Shown here: one piece after another, positions 13,223-25,091 of the stretch
How positions within the stretch are numbered: position 1 is the stretch's first letter
Layout: each line of letters starts with the position of its first letter
Source: Cellulomonas sp. URHD0024
Lineage (GTDB): Bacteria; Actinomycetota; Actinomycetes; Actinomycetales; Cellulomonadaceae
Assembly (NCBI RefSeq): GCF_000426185.1
Contig: NZ_AUEW01000004.1
Span: 1-64,000 of the forward strand
DNA length: 64,000 nucleotides
Direction: 5' to 3'
Made by a program: the position numbers and the translations under genes
The notes under the pieces: generated by a model
What the model saw: the letters and a program-made list of their open reading frames with translations, nothing else
What the model was told of the DNA's origin: nothing
The model's database searches: none

Positions 13223-15442
13223 TCAGACGAGGACGTACACCCGCATGCTCATCGGCTCGATCACGAACCCCTCGCCGGGCGCTGTGTGCAGGCCGCCCTC
13301 GATCGCGACCGCGGACGCTTCGTTCGGGTGCTCCCAGACCGAGTCCCACGCGAGCCGCCACGTGCCGCCGTGATCGTCGGCCAGCACGATGTCCACGGCG
13401 TCGAGCGAACCGTTGATCACCAGCAGGACGGCGTCCTTCGAGGAGGTGGAGCCCGTCTCCTTCGCCGCGGTGCGCACCATCTGGAGCGTGCGCACCGACG
13501 GGTCGTGCCAGCGGTCGTGGTCGAACGGGACGCCGAGGGCGTCGTACCAGGCGAGGTCCGGGCGTCGGTCCCTGTCGACCGGCCGGCCCGTGTAGAAGCT
13601 CTCGGTCCGCAGCGCCGGGTGGTCGCGGCGCAGGGCGAGCAGCCAGCGGGACGTCGCGAGCAGGTCCTTGCGCCACGCACTCAGGTCCCAGCGCATCCAC
13701 GAGATCTCGGAGTCCTGGCAGTAGGCGTTGTTGTTGCCCTTCTGCGACCGCCCCATCTCGTCACCCGCCGTGATCATGGGCACGCCGGCGGCGAGCACCA
13801 GCGTCGCGAACAGGTTGCGGATCGACCGACGGCGCAGCGGGACGAGGTCGACGGCGGGGGACTGCCAGGTCACCGGCCCCTCGATGCCGTGGTTCCACGA
13901 GCGGTTGTCGTCGGACCCGTCGCGGTTCTGCTCGCCGTTCGCCGCATTGTGCTTGTGGTCGTACGCGACCAGGTCGGCCATGGTGAAGCCGTCGTGCGCG
14001 GTGACGTAGTTGACCGACGCGATCGGCCCGCGAACCAGGGGCGGGTCGCTGTGCCCGAACAGGTCGACCGAGCCGGACAGACGCGTCGCCAGGTCGCGCA
14101 CGCGGTGGCCGGGCAGGCCGTGCGCGGCGCGGGCGGGGTCGGCCAGCCAGAACGAGCGGACCGCGTTGCGGAACCGGTCGTTCCACTCGCCGAACGGCTC
14201 CGGGAACTGGCCGGTGCGCCAGCCGCCGGGACCGACGTCCCAGGGCTCGGCGATGAGCTTGAGACCGTGCAGGCTCGGCTCGTTCGCCATCCCGACGAGC
14301 GCGGGGTGGTCGGGGGAGAAGCCGGAGGCGTCCCGTCCCAAGGTGACCGCCAGGTCGAACCGGAAGCCGTCGACGCCCACGACGTCCGCCCAGTAGCGCA
14401 ACGAGTCGAGAGTCATCCGCACCACCTCGGGACGGCGGAAGTCGAGCGTGTTGCCGGTACCGGTCACGTCGTCGAGCGCGGCCGGTGCGTCTCCGTTGTG
14501 CCGGTAGTACGCGGCGTTGTCCAACCCGCGCCAGGAGATGTGCTGACCCGGCAGGCCGCCCTCGCACGTGTGGTTGTAGACGACGTCGAGCAGCACCTCG
14601 AGGCCCGCAGCGTGCAGCGAGTGCACGGCGGTCCGCAGCTCGTCGAGGACCGCAGCCGGGCCCGCCTCACGGGCGGCAGCCGTGGCATACGCCGCGTGCG
14701 GCGCGAAGAACCCGAGCGTGCTGTAGCCCCAGTAGTTGGTCAGGCCCTTCTCGATCAGGTGCGGTTCCGAGGCGAACGCGTGCACCGGGAGGAGCTCGAT
14801 CGCGGTGACTCCCAGACCGAGCAGGTGGTCGACCACCGCAGGGTGCGCGAGACCCGCGTACGTCCCGCGCACCTCCGCGGGCAGCTTGTCGTTGAGCAGG
14901 GTCAGCCCGCGGACGTGGGCCTCGTAGATCACCGACCGCGACCACGGCACCCACGGCCGGTTGGTCGTCGGGTCGGGGCTGGTCAGGTTGTCGGTGTCGA
15001 CGACGACCGAGCGCGGGACGTAGCGCGCGGAGTCGACCGTGCTCGCCGGACCGTACGGGTCGCCCACGAGATCGCGACCGACCACGTGGCCGTACGTCTC
15101 CGGGCCGTACCCGAGCTCGCCCACGAGACCGCGGGCGTACGGGTCGACCAGCAGCTTCGCAGGGTTGTACCGGTGGCCCGCGGCCGGCTCCCACGGGCCG
15201 TGCGCACGGAACCCGTACCGCTGCCCGTCGGTCACACCCGGCACGCTGCCGGTGAACACGCCGTGCACCGGACCGTCGAGCCGGACGCGGCGCTCGTTGC
15301 GGCCGTCGAACAGGCACAGGTCCACGGCGGTGGCATGGGCGGCGTAGACGGCCACGTCCACGCCGTCGTCGGTCACGTGCACGCCGAGACGTGGTGGGCG
15401 GCGCCCAGACAGCGGGCGCCGGCGTGGGGAGGTCGAGGTCAC
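13223..15442 (-). CDS. glgX: glycogen debranching enzyme GlgX
   Basis: Isoamylase-type GH13 enzyme that hydrolyses alpha-1,6 branches in the cytosol. It has 739 aa, with an N-terminal CBM48 module (RLGVHVTDDGVDVAVYAAHA, then YGFRAHGPWEPAAGHRYNPAKL). The barrel has LDVVYNHTCEGG, the nucleophile region GFRFDLAVTLGRD, the acid/base region LIAEPWDVGPGGW and NYVTAHDGFTMADLV. It opposes GlgB and lies upstream of the GlgE operon on the same strand. The GTG start lies in a near-perfect palindrome (15432-15448). A weak CACAAT hexamer 6 nt upstream may be its -10. Confidence 0.94.
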   Translation of the reverse strand: MTSTSPRRRPLSGRRPPRLGVHVTDDGVDVAVYAAHATAVDLCLFDGRNERRVRLDGPVHGVFTGSVPGVTDGQRYGFRAHGPWEPAAGHRYNPAKLLVDPYARGLVGELGYGPETYGHVVGRDLVGDPYGPASTVDSARYVPRSVVVDTDNLTSPDPTTNRPWVPWSRSVIYEAHVRGLTLLNDKLPAEVRGTYAGLAHPAVVDHLLGLGVTAIELLPVHAFASEPHLIEKGLTNYWGYSTLGFFAPHAAYATAAAREAGPAAVLDELRTAVHSLHAAGLEVLLDVVYNHTCEGGLPGQHISWRGLDNAAYYRHNGDAPAALDDVTGTGNTLDFRRPEVVRMTLDSLRYWADVVGVDGFRFDLAVTLGRDASGFSPDHPALVGMANEPSLHGLKLIAEPWDVGPGGWRTGQFPEPFGEWNDRFRNAVRSFWLADPARAAHGLPGHRVRDLATRLSGSVDLFGHSDPPLVRGPIASVNYVTAHDGFTMADLVAYDHKHNAANGEQNRDGSDDNRSWNHGIEGPVTWQSPAVDLVPLRRRSIRNLFATLVLAAGVPMITAGDEMGRSQKGNNNAYCQDSEISWMRWDLSAWRKDLLATSRWLLALRRDHPALRTESFYTGRPVDRDRRPDLAWYDALGVPFDHDRWHDPSVRTLQMVRTAAKETGSTSSKDAVLLVINGSLDAVDIVLADDHGGTWRLAWDSVWEHPNEASAVAIEGGLHTAPGEGFVIEPMSMRVYVLV

Positions 15443-15448
15443 CTCGAC
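15432..15448. promoter_or_regulatory. 17-bp palindrome over the glgX start codon
   Basis: GTCGAGGT and ACCTCGAC are inverted around one central base. The GTG start of glgX falls inside. It could be an operator or an RNA hairpin hiding the start; it could also be chance in GC-rich DNA. Confidence 0.3.
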
Positions 15449-15559
15449 ATTGTGCGGGACCGTCGGCGCTGCTGTGCGAACGGCGTGTTTCCGGCAGGCG
15501 ACACGCGTGCCGCCCTTCCGGCTGGCGACACCCGCGTCCGTGCGGGCCGCTGCGGCGGG

Positions 15560-15565
15560 TAATCT
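15560..15565 (+). promoter_or_regulatory. -10 element, leaderless promoter of etfB-etfA
   Basis: TAATCT exactly 7 nt before the GTG of etfB. No Shine-Dalgarno sequence is present. This supports the GTG at 15573 over a longer reading frame. Confidence 0.55.
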
Positions 15566-15572
15566 TCCGCGG

Positions 15573-16367
15573 GTGAGGATCGTCGTCTGTGTGAAGCATG
15601 TCCCGGACATCCAGTCGGACCGGGCGATCGGCCCCGACCACCGCGTGGTGCGCGACGGGGGTGACGGCACCATCAACGAGCTCGACGAGAACGCGCTCGA
15701 GGCGGCCATCGCGCTCGTCGAGGCGTCCGGCGGTTCGGTCGTGGCGCTGACCGCGGGTCCCGACGATGCAGCGGACGCCGTGCGTCGCGGTCTGCAGCTC
15801 GGCGCGCAGGAGGCCGTGCACGTGCTCGACGACGCGATCGGCGGTTCCGACGCGATCGGCACGGCGCGGGTCCTCGCCGCCGCGATCCGGCACCTGGACG
15901 CCCAGGAGCCGGTCGACCTCGTCGTGACCGGAATGGCCGGCCTCGACGGGCTGACGTCGCTGCTGCCGACGGCGATCGCCGAGCTGCTCGACCTGCCCGC
16001 CCTGCCGCTCGCCGCCGAGCTGACCGTCGACGACACGACGCGCACCGTGCAGGTCCGGCGCAACCTGGACCATGCGACCGAGGTGCTCTCGGCCTCGCTG
16101 CCCGCGCTCGTCTCCGTCACCGACCAGGCGAACGAGCCGCGCTACCCGGGCTTCAAGGGCATCATGGCGGCCCGCAAGATCCCGATCACGACCTTGACGC
16201 TGGCCGACCTCGACCTGGACGCCTCGCACGTCGGCGCGCTCGGCGCCCGCACGGAGGTGCTCGAGGCCGCCGCTCGGCCTCCTCGGGAGAACCGCGTGCT
16301 GATCAACGACACCGGCGACGCCGGCGTCCGGCTCGCTGCGTACCTCGTCGACAACCAGCTCGTCTGA
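15573..16367 (+). CDS. etfB: electron transfer flavoprotein beta subunit
   Basis: With EtfA forms the soluble FAD-containing electron carrier that takes electrons from acyl-CoA and related dehydrogenases. It has 264 aa, the usual length. The N-terminus VRIVVCVKHVPD and DENALEAAIALVEASGG are typical of the family, as is the C-terminal part with FKGIMAARKIPI. The GTG start is supported by similarity and by TAATCT 7 nt upstream. EtfA follows after 20 nt. Confidence 0.94.
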   Translation: MRIVVCVKHVPDIQSDRAIGPDHRVVRDGGDGTINELDENALEAAIALVEASGGSVVALTAGPDDAADAVRRGLQLGAQEAVHVLDDAIGGSDAIGTARVLAAAIRHLDAQEPVDLVVTGMAGLDGLTSLLPTAIAELLDLPALPLAAELTVDDTTRTVQVRRNLDHATEVLSASLPALVSVTDQANEPRYPGFKGIMAARKIPITTLTLADLDLDASHVGALGARTEVLEAAARPPRENRVLINDTGDAGVRLAAYLVDNQLV

Positions 16368-16387
16368 CCCGGAAGAAGACTCCCGAC

Positions 16388-17368
16388 GTGACTGCATCTG
16401 TGCTCGTCCTGCTCGACCACACCGAGGCCGGCGCCCTGCGCGCGCCCGTCCGTGAGCTGCTGACGCTGGCCCGTTCGCTCGCCGGCGCCGAAGCCGTGCA
16501 CGCCGCCTGGGCCCTCGACGGCGTCGAGCCGTCGGCCTCGGTGCTCGAGGAGGTCGCGTCGCTCGGGGCCACGCACGTCCACCGCCTGTCCGCCGATGCC
16601 GACCTGCACCTCTCCGCCGTGCTGGCCGAGGCGCTCGCCTCCCTGCTCGACGCGACCGGCGCCGGCCTGCTGCTGCTCGAGTCGTCGTTCGAGAACTCGG
16701 AGGCGGCGGCACGCCTCGCGGTCACCACCGGCGCCGGCGTCATCACGGACGCCGACGCACTCTCGCTGGTGGACGGCCGGTTCGTCGCCGCCAAGACCGT
16801 CTTCGCCGGCACCTGGAACACCTCGTGCGCGATCACCGCGCCGCTGGCGATCGTCACCGTGAAGCCGAACAGCGTGGTCGTCTCGAGCGTGGCGGCGGCG
16901 GCGCCGGTCGTCTCCGAGCACGCGGTCGCCGTGAGCGACAAGGCGCGCCGGGTCACGCTCGTGGAGCGGACCGTGCGGCCCGAGAGCGGTCGACCGGACC
17001 TCGGCAGCGCGAGCGTCGTCGTGGCCGGTGGCCGAGGCACGGAGGGCGACTTCTCGCTCGTCGAGGAGCTCGCCGACGTGATCGGCGGTGCCGTCGGTGC
17101 CACGCGCGTGGCCACCGACGAGGGCTGGATCGGGCACGACGCGCAGATCGGGCAGACCGGCGTGACGATCGCCCCGAAGCTCTACGTGGGCGTCGGCGTC
17201 TCCGGCGCGGTCCACCACCGCGGCGGGATGCAGGCCTCCGGCACGATCGTCGCGATCAACTCCGACCCCGACGCACCCATCTTCGAGATCGCCGACTTCG
17301 GCGTCGTCGGCGACCTGTTCACGGTCCTCCCGCAGGCCGTCGCGGAGCTCCGCCGCCTCAAGGGCTAG
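16388..17368 (+). CDS. etfA: electron transfer flavoprotein alpha subunit
   Basis: Partner of EtfB, binding most of the FAD. It has 326 aa. The N-terminal domain starts SVLVLLDHTEAG. The C-terminal FAD domain has VVVAGGRGTEG, GQTGVTIAPKLYVGVGVSGA and VHHRGGMQASGTIVAINSDP, followed by IFEIADFGVVGDLF, all standard for EtfA. Start GTG at 16388, 20 nt after etfB, with GGAAG upstream. Confidence 0.95.
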   Translation: MTASVLVLLDHTEAGALRAPVRELLTLARSLAGAEAVHAAWALDGVEPSASVLEEVASLGATHVHRLSADADLHLSAVLAEALASLLDATGAGLLLLESSFENSEAAARLAVTTGAGVITDADALSLVDGRFVAAKTVFAGTWNTSCAITAPLAIVTVKPNSVVVSSVAAAAPVVSEHAVAVSDKARRVTLVERTVRPESGRPDLGSASVVVAGGRGTEGDFSLVEELADVIGGAVGATRVATDEGWIGHDAQIGQTGVTIAPKLYVGVGVSGAVHHRGGMQASGTIVAINSDPDAPIFEIADFGVVGDLFTVLPQAVAELRRLKG

Positions 17369-17448
17369 CCCGATCCGGCGAACTGCCTGACGGTGAACCC
17401 CCTGCTCCGCTACGGTTCGCGCGACGGAATCACCACCAGGGGGACCAC

Positions 17449-17847
17449 ATGCTGCGCCTTCTCTTGCCCATCGTCGAGCTCGCGCTGTTCGTCTACTGCC
17501 TCATCGACTGCATCCAGACCGACTCCGTCCTGGTGCGCAACCTGTCCAAGACGTTCTGGGTCCTGCTGATCATCTTCGTGCCGATCGTCGGGGGCATCGC
17601 GTGGCTCGTCGCGGGGCGACCGGAGGGTTCGTCGCGCGGGCGGGCCGTGCCGTGGCCGTCCACCCGGACGGCCGGCTTTCCGGAGCACGAGCGGCCGCGC
17701 ACCGGATCTCCCGACGACGACCCCGGGTTCCTGGCGGGCATGCGTGCCTCGGACGAGAAGCACGCGCAGATGCTCTCCGAGTGGGAGCAGCAGCTGCGCG
17801 AGCGCGAGGCGAAGCTGAAGCAGACCGAGGAGCCCGAGGACCGCTGA
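17449..17847 (+). CDS. small membrane protein with PLDc_N (phospholipase D-nuclease N-terminal) domain
   Basis: 132 aa. Two hydrophobic segments (about residues 2-20 and 32-52, containing FWVLLIIFVPIVGGIAWLVAG) match the PLDc_N family, common in actinobacteria and of unknown function. The rest is a charged cytoplasmic tail ending in a short predicted coiled coil (SEWEQQLREREAKLKQTEE). The ATG has a CAGGGGGA ribosome binding site. It is a single gene converging on the kinase gene that ends at 17858. Confidence 0.8.
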   Translation: MLRLLLPIVELALFVYCLIDCIQTDSVLVRNLSKTFWVLLIIFVPIVGGIAWLVAGRPEGSSRGRAVPWPSTRTAGFPEHERPRTGSPDDDPGFLAGMRASDEKHAQMLSEWEQQLREREAKLKQTEEPEDR

Positions 17848-17857
17848 GCAGGGTCGC

Positions 17858-18859
17858 TCAGGACAGGTCGCGCAACCAGCGCAGCACCGCCATCGCCTGC
17901 GCGGCCTGGAAACGGCGCAGGTTCGGGATGCCCAGCGGGGGCGGTAGGCGCGAGCTCCACGCGAGGTAGCCGGCGAGCCCGGCGAGCCCAGCACGCAGGT
18001 CGTCGTCGTGGACGCCCTCGGACAGGGACTTGCTCCGGAAGTTGGTCGCCGCATCGCCGCCGCCCTGCAGGGCGACGCTGGGGAGCATGAACGCGAGGTC
18101 GAGCCACGGGGCGCCGATGCTCGCGTGCGGCCAGTCGATGAGCCAGACGCGGTGTGCGCGGTCGGGGTCGATGATGACGTTGTCGGCACGCAGGTCGCCG
18201 TGGACGAGCGAGTCGCCCGCGCACACCCGCAGAGCAGCGTCCTCCCACCGGACCAGCTGCCCACGGTTCTCGAACGCCCACCGGCCCAGGTCGCCACCGA
18301 CCTCGGCGTACCGCTCCTGGACCTCGTCGTCCAGCGCGGTGAGCTTGCGCCACCCGGTGAAGTCGTCGGCGAGCAGGTCGTCGGTGCGGGGCAGCTGGTG
18401 ACCGGGGAGCGGCTCGGCCTTCCCGAGGGCGCCCAGCGCCTCGGCCACGGCCTCGAGGTCGGCGGCCTTCCACGGCAGCTCGGGGGACCGGCCGTGGATC
18501 ACCTCGAACCCGAGGATCACCCAGTCGTCGTCGTCGGACGACCAGAGCAGGGCGGGAGCGGGGACCTGCGGAGGCAGGGCACGCGCCACGCGGATCTCCG
18601 CACGGGCGAGGTCCGGGGAGGACGGGTTCTGCTCACCGGAGACGGCCTTGACGAAGACACCGCGGCCGTCGGCCAGCTCGAGCACCGCAGCGAAACCGGG
18701 GCTGAACCCGCTGTTCGCGCTGATCTCTGCCGTCACCTGGGAGCCCGCGAGCTCTGCGATCCGAGCCCGGACGTGCCGGGGGAGGTCGCGCCAGTCCAGC
18801 CGCTGGCCGCTGAAGGCAAGCGGGAGGGCGATGACGTCGTCGGCACTCACGCGGCACAT
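17858..18859 (-). CDS. aminoglycoside phosphotransferase (APH)-family kinase
   Basis: 333 aa with the protein-kinase-like APH fold. SLVHGDLRADNVIID is the catalytic loop (catalytic Asp) and VWLIDWPHASIGAPWLDLA the metal-binding loop. Members phosphorylate diverse small molecules; the substrate here is unknown, and drug resistance should not be assumed. ATG 18859 was used; GTG 18850 is an alternative three codons in, with better spacing from AGG. It diverges from the cysteine desulfurase gene. Confidence 0.8.
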   Translation of the reverse strand: MCRVSADDVIALPLAFSGQRLDWRDLPRHVRARIAELAGSQVTAEISANSGFSPGFAAVLELADGRGVFVKAVSGEQNPSSPDLARAEIRVARALPPQVPAPALLWSSDDDDWVILGFEVIHGRSPELPWKAADLEAVAEALGALGKAEPLPGHQLPRTDDLLADDFTGWRKLTALDDEVQERYAEVGGDLGRWAFENRGQLVRWEDAALRVCAGDSLVHGDLRADNVIIDPDRAHRVWLIDWPHASIGAPWLDLAFMLPSVALQGGGDAATNFRSKSLSEGVHDDDLRAGLAGLAGYLAWSSRLPPPLGIPNLRRFQAAQAMAVLRWLRDLS

Positions 18860-18933
18860 CCTGCCAGGTGATGTCGAGACCCTGGCGGGTGATCCCACGC
18901 ACCGGGAGGACGGGGTGCGTCGCCAACCGTTCG

Positions 18934-18939
18934 TAGACT
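18934..18939 (+). promoter_or_regulatory. -10 element, leaderless promoter of the cysteine desulfurase operon
   Basis: TAGACT exactly 7 nt before the GTG at 18947. The identical hexamer and spacing precede gatC. Confidence 0.55.
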
Positions 18940-18946
18940 GGGCCGT

Positions 18947-20122
18947 GTGAGCGTGTATCTCGACCATGCGGCGACCACGCCCATGGCCCCGGAGGCCACG
19001 CGGGTGCTCGTCGAGCAGCTCGCGCGGACCGGCAACCCCTCGTCGCTGCACACCTCGGGTCGGGCCGCGCGGCGGGTCGTCGAGGAGTCGCGTGAGCAGC
19101 TCGCCGCGGCCCTGGGCGCGCGGCCCAGCGAGGTGCTGTTCACCGGCGGCGGGACCGAGGCCGACAACCTCGCCGTCAAGGGCCTGTTCTGGGCCCGGCG
19201 AACTCGCGACCTGCGACGACGCCGGATCCTGGTCTCGGCCGTCGAGCATCACGCGGTCCTCGATCCCGCCTTCTGGATGGCCGAGCACGCGAGCGCGGAG
19301 CTGGTGCTCCTGCCCGTGGACTCGGACGGGGTGCTCCGTGTCGACGCTCTGGCCGAGGAGCTCGCCGAGCATGCGGACGAGACCGCGCTCATCTCGGTCA
19401 TGTGGGCGAACAACGAGGTCGGGGCACTGCAGCCGCTGTCGGACGTGGTCGCCCTCGCGCGCCAGTACGGGGTACCGGTGCACGCCGACGCGGTGCAGGC
19501 CGTCGGGCAGGTGCCGGTCGACTTCGGTGCGTCCGGGCTGGATGCGCTCACGCTGACCGGGCACAAGGTCGGCGGACCGGGCGGGGCCGGCGCGCTGCTG
19601 GCGCGCCGGGGGCTCGAGCTGACGCCGGTCCAGCACGGTGGCGGGCAGGAGCGGGGGGTGCGGTCCGGGACGCTGGACGCCGCGCTGCTGGCCTCGTTCG
19701 CCACGGCGGTCTCGTCGGCGGTCGACGGCCGGGCCGCCTTCGCCTCGCGGGTCGGTGCGCTGCGCGACGAGCTGGTCGACGGCGTTCTCGCGTCGGTCCC
19801 CGGTGCCGTGCTGCGCGGTCCGCGGTCGGGCCGGTTGCCCGCGAACGCCCACTTCACCTTCGGGGGTTGCGAGGGCGACTCGCTGCTGTACCTGCTCGAC
19901 TCGGCCGGCGTCGAGGCCTCCACCGGGTCCGCGTGCCAGGCCGGTGTGCCGCGGCCCAGCCACGTGCTGCTGGCGATGGGCGTCGACGAGCTCGAGGCAC
20001 GCGGTGCCCTGCGGTTCAGCCTCGGGCACACGAGCGTGCCCTCCGACGTCGCCGCGCTGCTGGCGGTGCTGCCCGGTGTGGTCGAGCGTGCGCGCGCGGC
20101 CGGGCTCGCGGTGGTGTCCTGA
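18947..20122 (+). CDS. iscS: cysteine desulfurase (IscS/NifS family)
   Basis: PLP enzyme that removes sulfur from cysteine to form a persulfide for tRNA thiolation and Fe-S assembly. It has 391 aa. [13 protein letters not shown] opens the protein, TGHKVGG carries the PLP lysine (about Lys207), and STGSACQAG carries the persulfide cysteine (about Cys330). It is the first gene of an operon. Its TGA shares one base with the ATG of mnmA, which fits a role as sulfur donor for MnmA. Confidence 0.94.
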   Translation: MSVYLDHAATTPMAPEATRVLVEQLARTGNPSSLHTSGRAARRVVEESREQLAAALGARPSEVLFTGGGTEADNLAVKGLFWARRTRDLRRRRILVSAVEHHAVLDPAFWMAEHASAELVLLPVDSDGVLRVDALAEELAEHADETALISVMWANNEVGALQPLSDVVALARQYGVPVHADAVQAVGQVPVDFGASGLDALTLTGHKVGGPGGAGALLARRGLELTPVQHGGGQERGVRSGTLDAALLASFATAVSSAVDGRAAFASRVGALRDELVDGVLASVPGAVLRGPRSGRLPANAHFTFGGCEGDSLLYLLDSAGVEASTGSACQAGVPRPSHVLLAMGVDELEARGALRFSLGHTSVPSDVAALLAVLPGVVERARAAGLAVVS

Positions 20123-21231
20123 TGCGCGTCCTCGCGGCACTCTCGGGCGGCGTCGACTCCGCGGTCGCTGCGGCCCGAGCTGTCGACGCCGGGCACGACG
20201 TCGTCGGCGTGCACATGGCCCTGTCCCGCAGCCGGGACCAGTTCCGCACCGGCTCGCGGGGCTGCTGCTCGATCGAGGACGCCGGTGACGCCCGGCGGGC
20301 CGCGGACGTGCTGGGCATCCCGTACTACGTGTGGGACCTGTCGGAGAAGTTCGAGGACACGGTCGTCGCGGACTTCGTCGCCGAGTACGAGGCGGGCCGC
20401 ACGCCGAACCCTTGCGTGCGCTGCAACGAGCACATCAAGTTCGCGACGCTGCTCGACAAGGCGGTGGCGCTCGGGTTCGACGCCGTGGCGACCGGGCACT
20501 ACGCGCGCATCGGCCCTTCCGACGACGGCACGCGGTCGCTGTTCCGCGCGGCCGACGCGGCGAAGGACCAGTCCTACGTCCTCGCGGTCATGGGTCCCGA
20601 GCGGCTGGCCCGGTCGCTGTTCCCGCTCGGCGACGTCGTCTCCAAGGAAGAGACCCGCCGGGAGGCCGCCGCGCGTGGGCTGTCGGTGTCGGCCAAGCCC
20701 GACTCCTACGACATCTGCTTCGTCGCGGACGGGGACACGCAGGGGTTCCTGCGGTCGCGGCTCGGCTCCCAGCCGGGCGAGATCGTCGACGAGTCCGGAG
20801 CGGTGCTCGGCACGCACGACGGCGCGTACGCGTACACGGTCGGACAGCGGCGGGGGCTCGCGATCGGTCGACCTGCGCCGGACGGGAAGCCGCGGTACGT
20901 GCTGTCGGTGGAGCCGGTGAACAACCGCGTGGTCGTCGGCTCGGCGGCGGACCTGGCCGTCGACGTGGTGCTGGCGGACCGTGCGGTGTGGTTCGCGCCG
21001 CCCGCCGACTCGTTCGACTGCTCGTTGCAGGTCCGCGCGCACGGTGCGGCGGTGCCCGCGCGGGCCGACCTCCTGCCCGACGGGTCGGTCTCGGTCGCTG
21101 TCGACGGCGCCCTGCGCGGAGTCGCACCCGGTCAGTCCGCCGTGCTCTACGACGGCACGCGCGTGCTCGGTCAGGCGACCGTGACTGCCGCGGTGCGGTC
21201 GTCGCTCGGCGCCGTCGGCGCTGCCCGGTGA
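20122..21231 (+). CDS. mnmA: tRNA-specific 2-thiouridylase MnmA
   Basis: ATP-dependent thiolation of U34 in tRNAs for Lys, Glu and Gln. It has 369 aa, the usual length. The PP-loop motif [11 protein letters not shown] is at the N-terminus. [12 protein letters not shown] and [10 protein letters not shown] contain the family's cysteines. TPNP and YTVGQRRGL are also typical. It follows cysteine desulfurase with a one-base overlap and overlaps the next gene as GTGA, so the four genes from 18947 to 22606 are probably one transcript. Confidence 0.95.
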   Translation: MRVLAALSGGVDSAVAAARAVDAGHDVVGVHMALSRSRDQFRTGSRGCCSIEDAGDARRAADVLGIPYYVWDLSEKFEDTVVADFVAEYEAGRTPNPCVRCNEHIKFATLLDKAVALGFDAVATGHYARIGPSDDGTRSLFRAADAAKDQSYVLAVMGPERLARSLFPLGDVVSKEETRREAAARGLSVSAKPDSYDICFVADGDTQGFLRSRLGSQPGEIVDESGAVLGTHDGAYAYTVGQRRGLAIGRPAPDGKPRYVLSVEPVNNRVVVGSAADLAVDVVLADRAVWFAPPADSFDCSLQVRAHGAAVPARADLLPDGSVSVAVDGALRGVAPGQSAVLYDGTRVLGQATVTAAVRSSLGAVGAAR

Positions 21232-22253
21232 GCCGCCCGTCCGTCACCGGCAGCGGGCCGTGGCCGGGGAGCGACGCGCTGGAGGCGCAGAGCGTCGTCG
21301 TCGGCGACCTGCTCGACACCCCCTCGGAGGTGCTCGGGATCCCGTTCGCGGTGTCCCTGGCGGCGCGCGGACCGTGGAGCGACCTGGTCGGACGGGCGTC
21401 GGCACTGCTCGCCGACCTGCCCACCGAGCTCGGTCCGCACGGCTGGAAGCTCGCCGACCGCCCCGGCCGGGACCTCGCACGGGCGCAGGCGTTCGGCCGT
21501 GAGGACCTGGACGCGCTCGCGGTCGCCGCGCACGGGTACGCCGGGCCGCTCGTCGTACCGGTCCTCGGCCCTCTGACGCTCGCGGCCTCGCTCTACCTCT
21601 CCCGCGGTGACCGGGTCCTGTCGGACAGCGGCGCCGTGCGCGAGCTCGCGGCCTCGCTGTCCGACGGCATCGGCGCGCATCTCGCCTCGCTGGCCCGGGC
21701 CGTCCCCGGCGCCGTGCCCACCGTCCTGCTGCACGAGCCCCTGCTCGCGCAGGTGATGGCCGGGGTGCTGCCGTCCTTCTCCGGGTACTCGGCCCTGCGG
21801 TCGGTGCCTGGGCCGGTCGCGGCCGGGCATCTCTCGGCCGTCGCGACGGGTCTGCGTGCGTCCGGCGCGGAATCCGTCATCGTGCACGGGGGCAGCGCGT
21901 GGTCGTCCCTGGGGGCGATCCGGGCCGCGGGTGCCGACGGGTTCGCGCTGGCCGTCACCGCGCTCGACGAGCGGTCCTGGGAGCGGGTCGCGGAGGTCGT
22001 CGAGGGCGGCCTGGCGTTCTGGCCGGAGCTGCCCCCGCAGGCGTCCTCCCAGTGCGCCGGACCTGATGTGGCCGGGCAGGCGGACCTGCTCCTGCGGCCC
22101 TGGCGGTCGGTCGGGCTGCCGTCCTCCCGTCTGCGCGACGTCGTCCTGCTGGCCGGCGACGCCACCGGGGTGGGGTCGCCCGACGACGCCCGGGCCGTGC
22201 TGGCCGGACTCGTTCGCGCGGCCCGCCTCGTCGCGGAGCGTGCGGAGTCGTGA
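21228..22253 (+). CDS. MetE-like (UROD/MetE superfamily) protein of unknown activity
   Basis: 341 aa, starting at a GTG that overlaps the mnmA stop. It resembles the 'methionine synthase, vitamin-B12 independent' family protein that lies between mnmA and ligA in mycobacteria and other actinobacteria. The barrel features [16 protein letters not shown] and LHEPLL are recognisable. The HxC zinc-binding motif of true MetE is not seen: the corresponding stretch reads VIVHGGSAW, and the N-terminal half of MetE is absent. Homocysteine methylation is therefore doubtful, and conserved placement with tRNA-thiolation genes hints at another role. Confidence 0.7.
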   Translation: MSRPSVTGSGPWPGSDALEAQSVVVGDLLDTPSEVLGIPFAVSLAARGPWSDLVGRASALLADLPTELGPHGWKLADRPGRDLARAQAFGREDLDALAVAAHGYAGPLVVPVLGPLTLAASLYLSRGDRVLSDSGAVRELAASLSDGIGAHLASLARAVPGAVPTVLLHEPLLAQVMAGVLPSFSGYSALRSVPGPVAAGHLSAVATGLRASGAESVIVHGGSAWSSLGAIRAAGADGFALAVTALDERSWERVAEVVEGGLAFWPELPPQASSQCAGPDVAGQADLLLRPWRSVGLPSSRLRDVVLLAGDATGVGSPDDARAVLAGLVRAARLVAERAES

Positions 22254-22606
22254 TCCGTCGGCCCCTGGTCCTGCTGCTGGCCTCTGCGGCCGCCCTGGTC
22301 GGTCTGGTGATCCTCGCCGTCGCGCTCGTCGGCATCGGCACGCGGACTCTGCAGGCGGCGCAGGCCGGCGACTCGCCCTGCCTGCAGTCCTACGCGCAGG
22401 ACCTTCCGGGGTCGCACGTCCGGTACACGGCGTTCCCGCCGCGCAGCATCTGCACCTTCGATGTCGCCGGCGCACCGAGGTCGGTCGTCGTCGCCTCGGC
22501 GTCGCCCGCGGCAGCCGGCCTGGGGGCGGTCCTGGCGCTGGGCGGGATCGCCGTCTGCGCCGGGGTGCTCCTGGCCCCGCGGCTGCGCAGAGCTGACTCG
22601 GTCTGA
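22250..22606 (+). CDS. small membrane protein, function unknown
   Basis: 118 aa, starting at a GTG that overlaps the previous stop (GTGA). One hydrophobic segment covers about residues 5-28 and another about 84-108. Between them lies a loop of about 55 residues with two cysteines (near SPCLQ and SICTF), probably outside the membrane. No family is recognised. Tight coupling to the upstream gene suggests it is really translated. Confidence 0.6.
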   Translation: MIRRPLVLLLASAAALVGLVILAVALVGIGTRTLQAAQAGDSPCLQSYAQDLPGSHVRYTAFPPRSICTFDVAGAPRSVVVASASPAAAGLGAVLALGGIAVCAGVLLAPRLRRADSV

Positions 22607-22621
22607 ACCCACCGACCCTGA

Positions 22622-25006
<2,385 letters not shown>

Positions 25007-25040
25007 CCACCGGTGCTCAGCAGGGCTCTCGCAAGGGTTG

Positions 25041-25091
25041 GTCGTGAAGGTCGTCGTGAAGGGTTCTTCGTGAGGGGTTCGTCGTGAAGGT
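25041..25091 (+). repeat. short imperfect tandem repeats around the acetyltransferase start
   Basis: The motif TTCGTCGTGAAGG and close variants occur four times in about 50 bp, each with an internal GTGA. The last copy supplies the GTG start at 25084. An earlier GTG at 25044 opens a ten-codon frame ending at a TGA in the third copy. Repeat growth by slippage is the simplest explanation. Confidence 0.5.

Noticed and set aside
17858-18859. Antibiotic resistance by the APH-family kinase
   Set aside because: Only the general fold is visible; such kinases mostly have unknown metabolic substrates.
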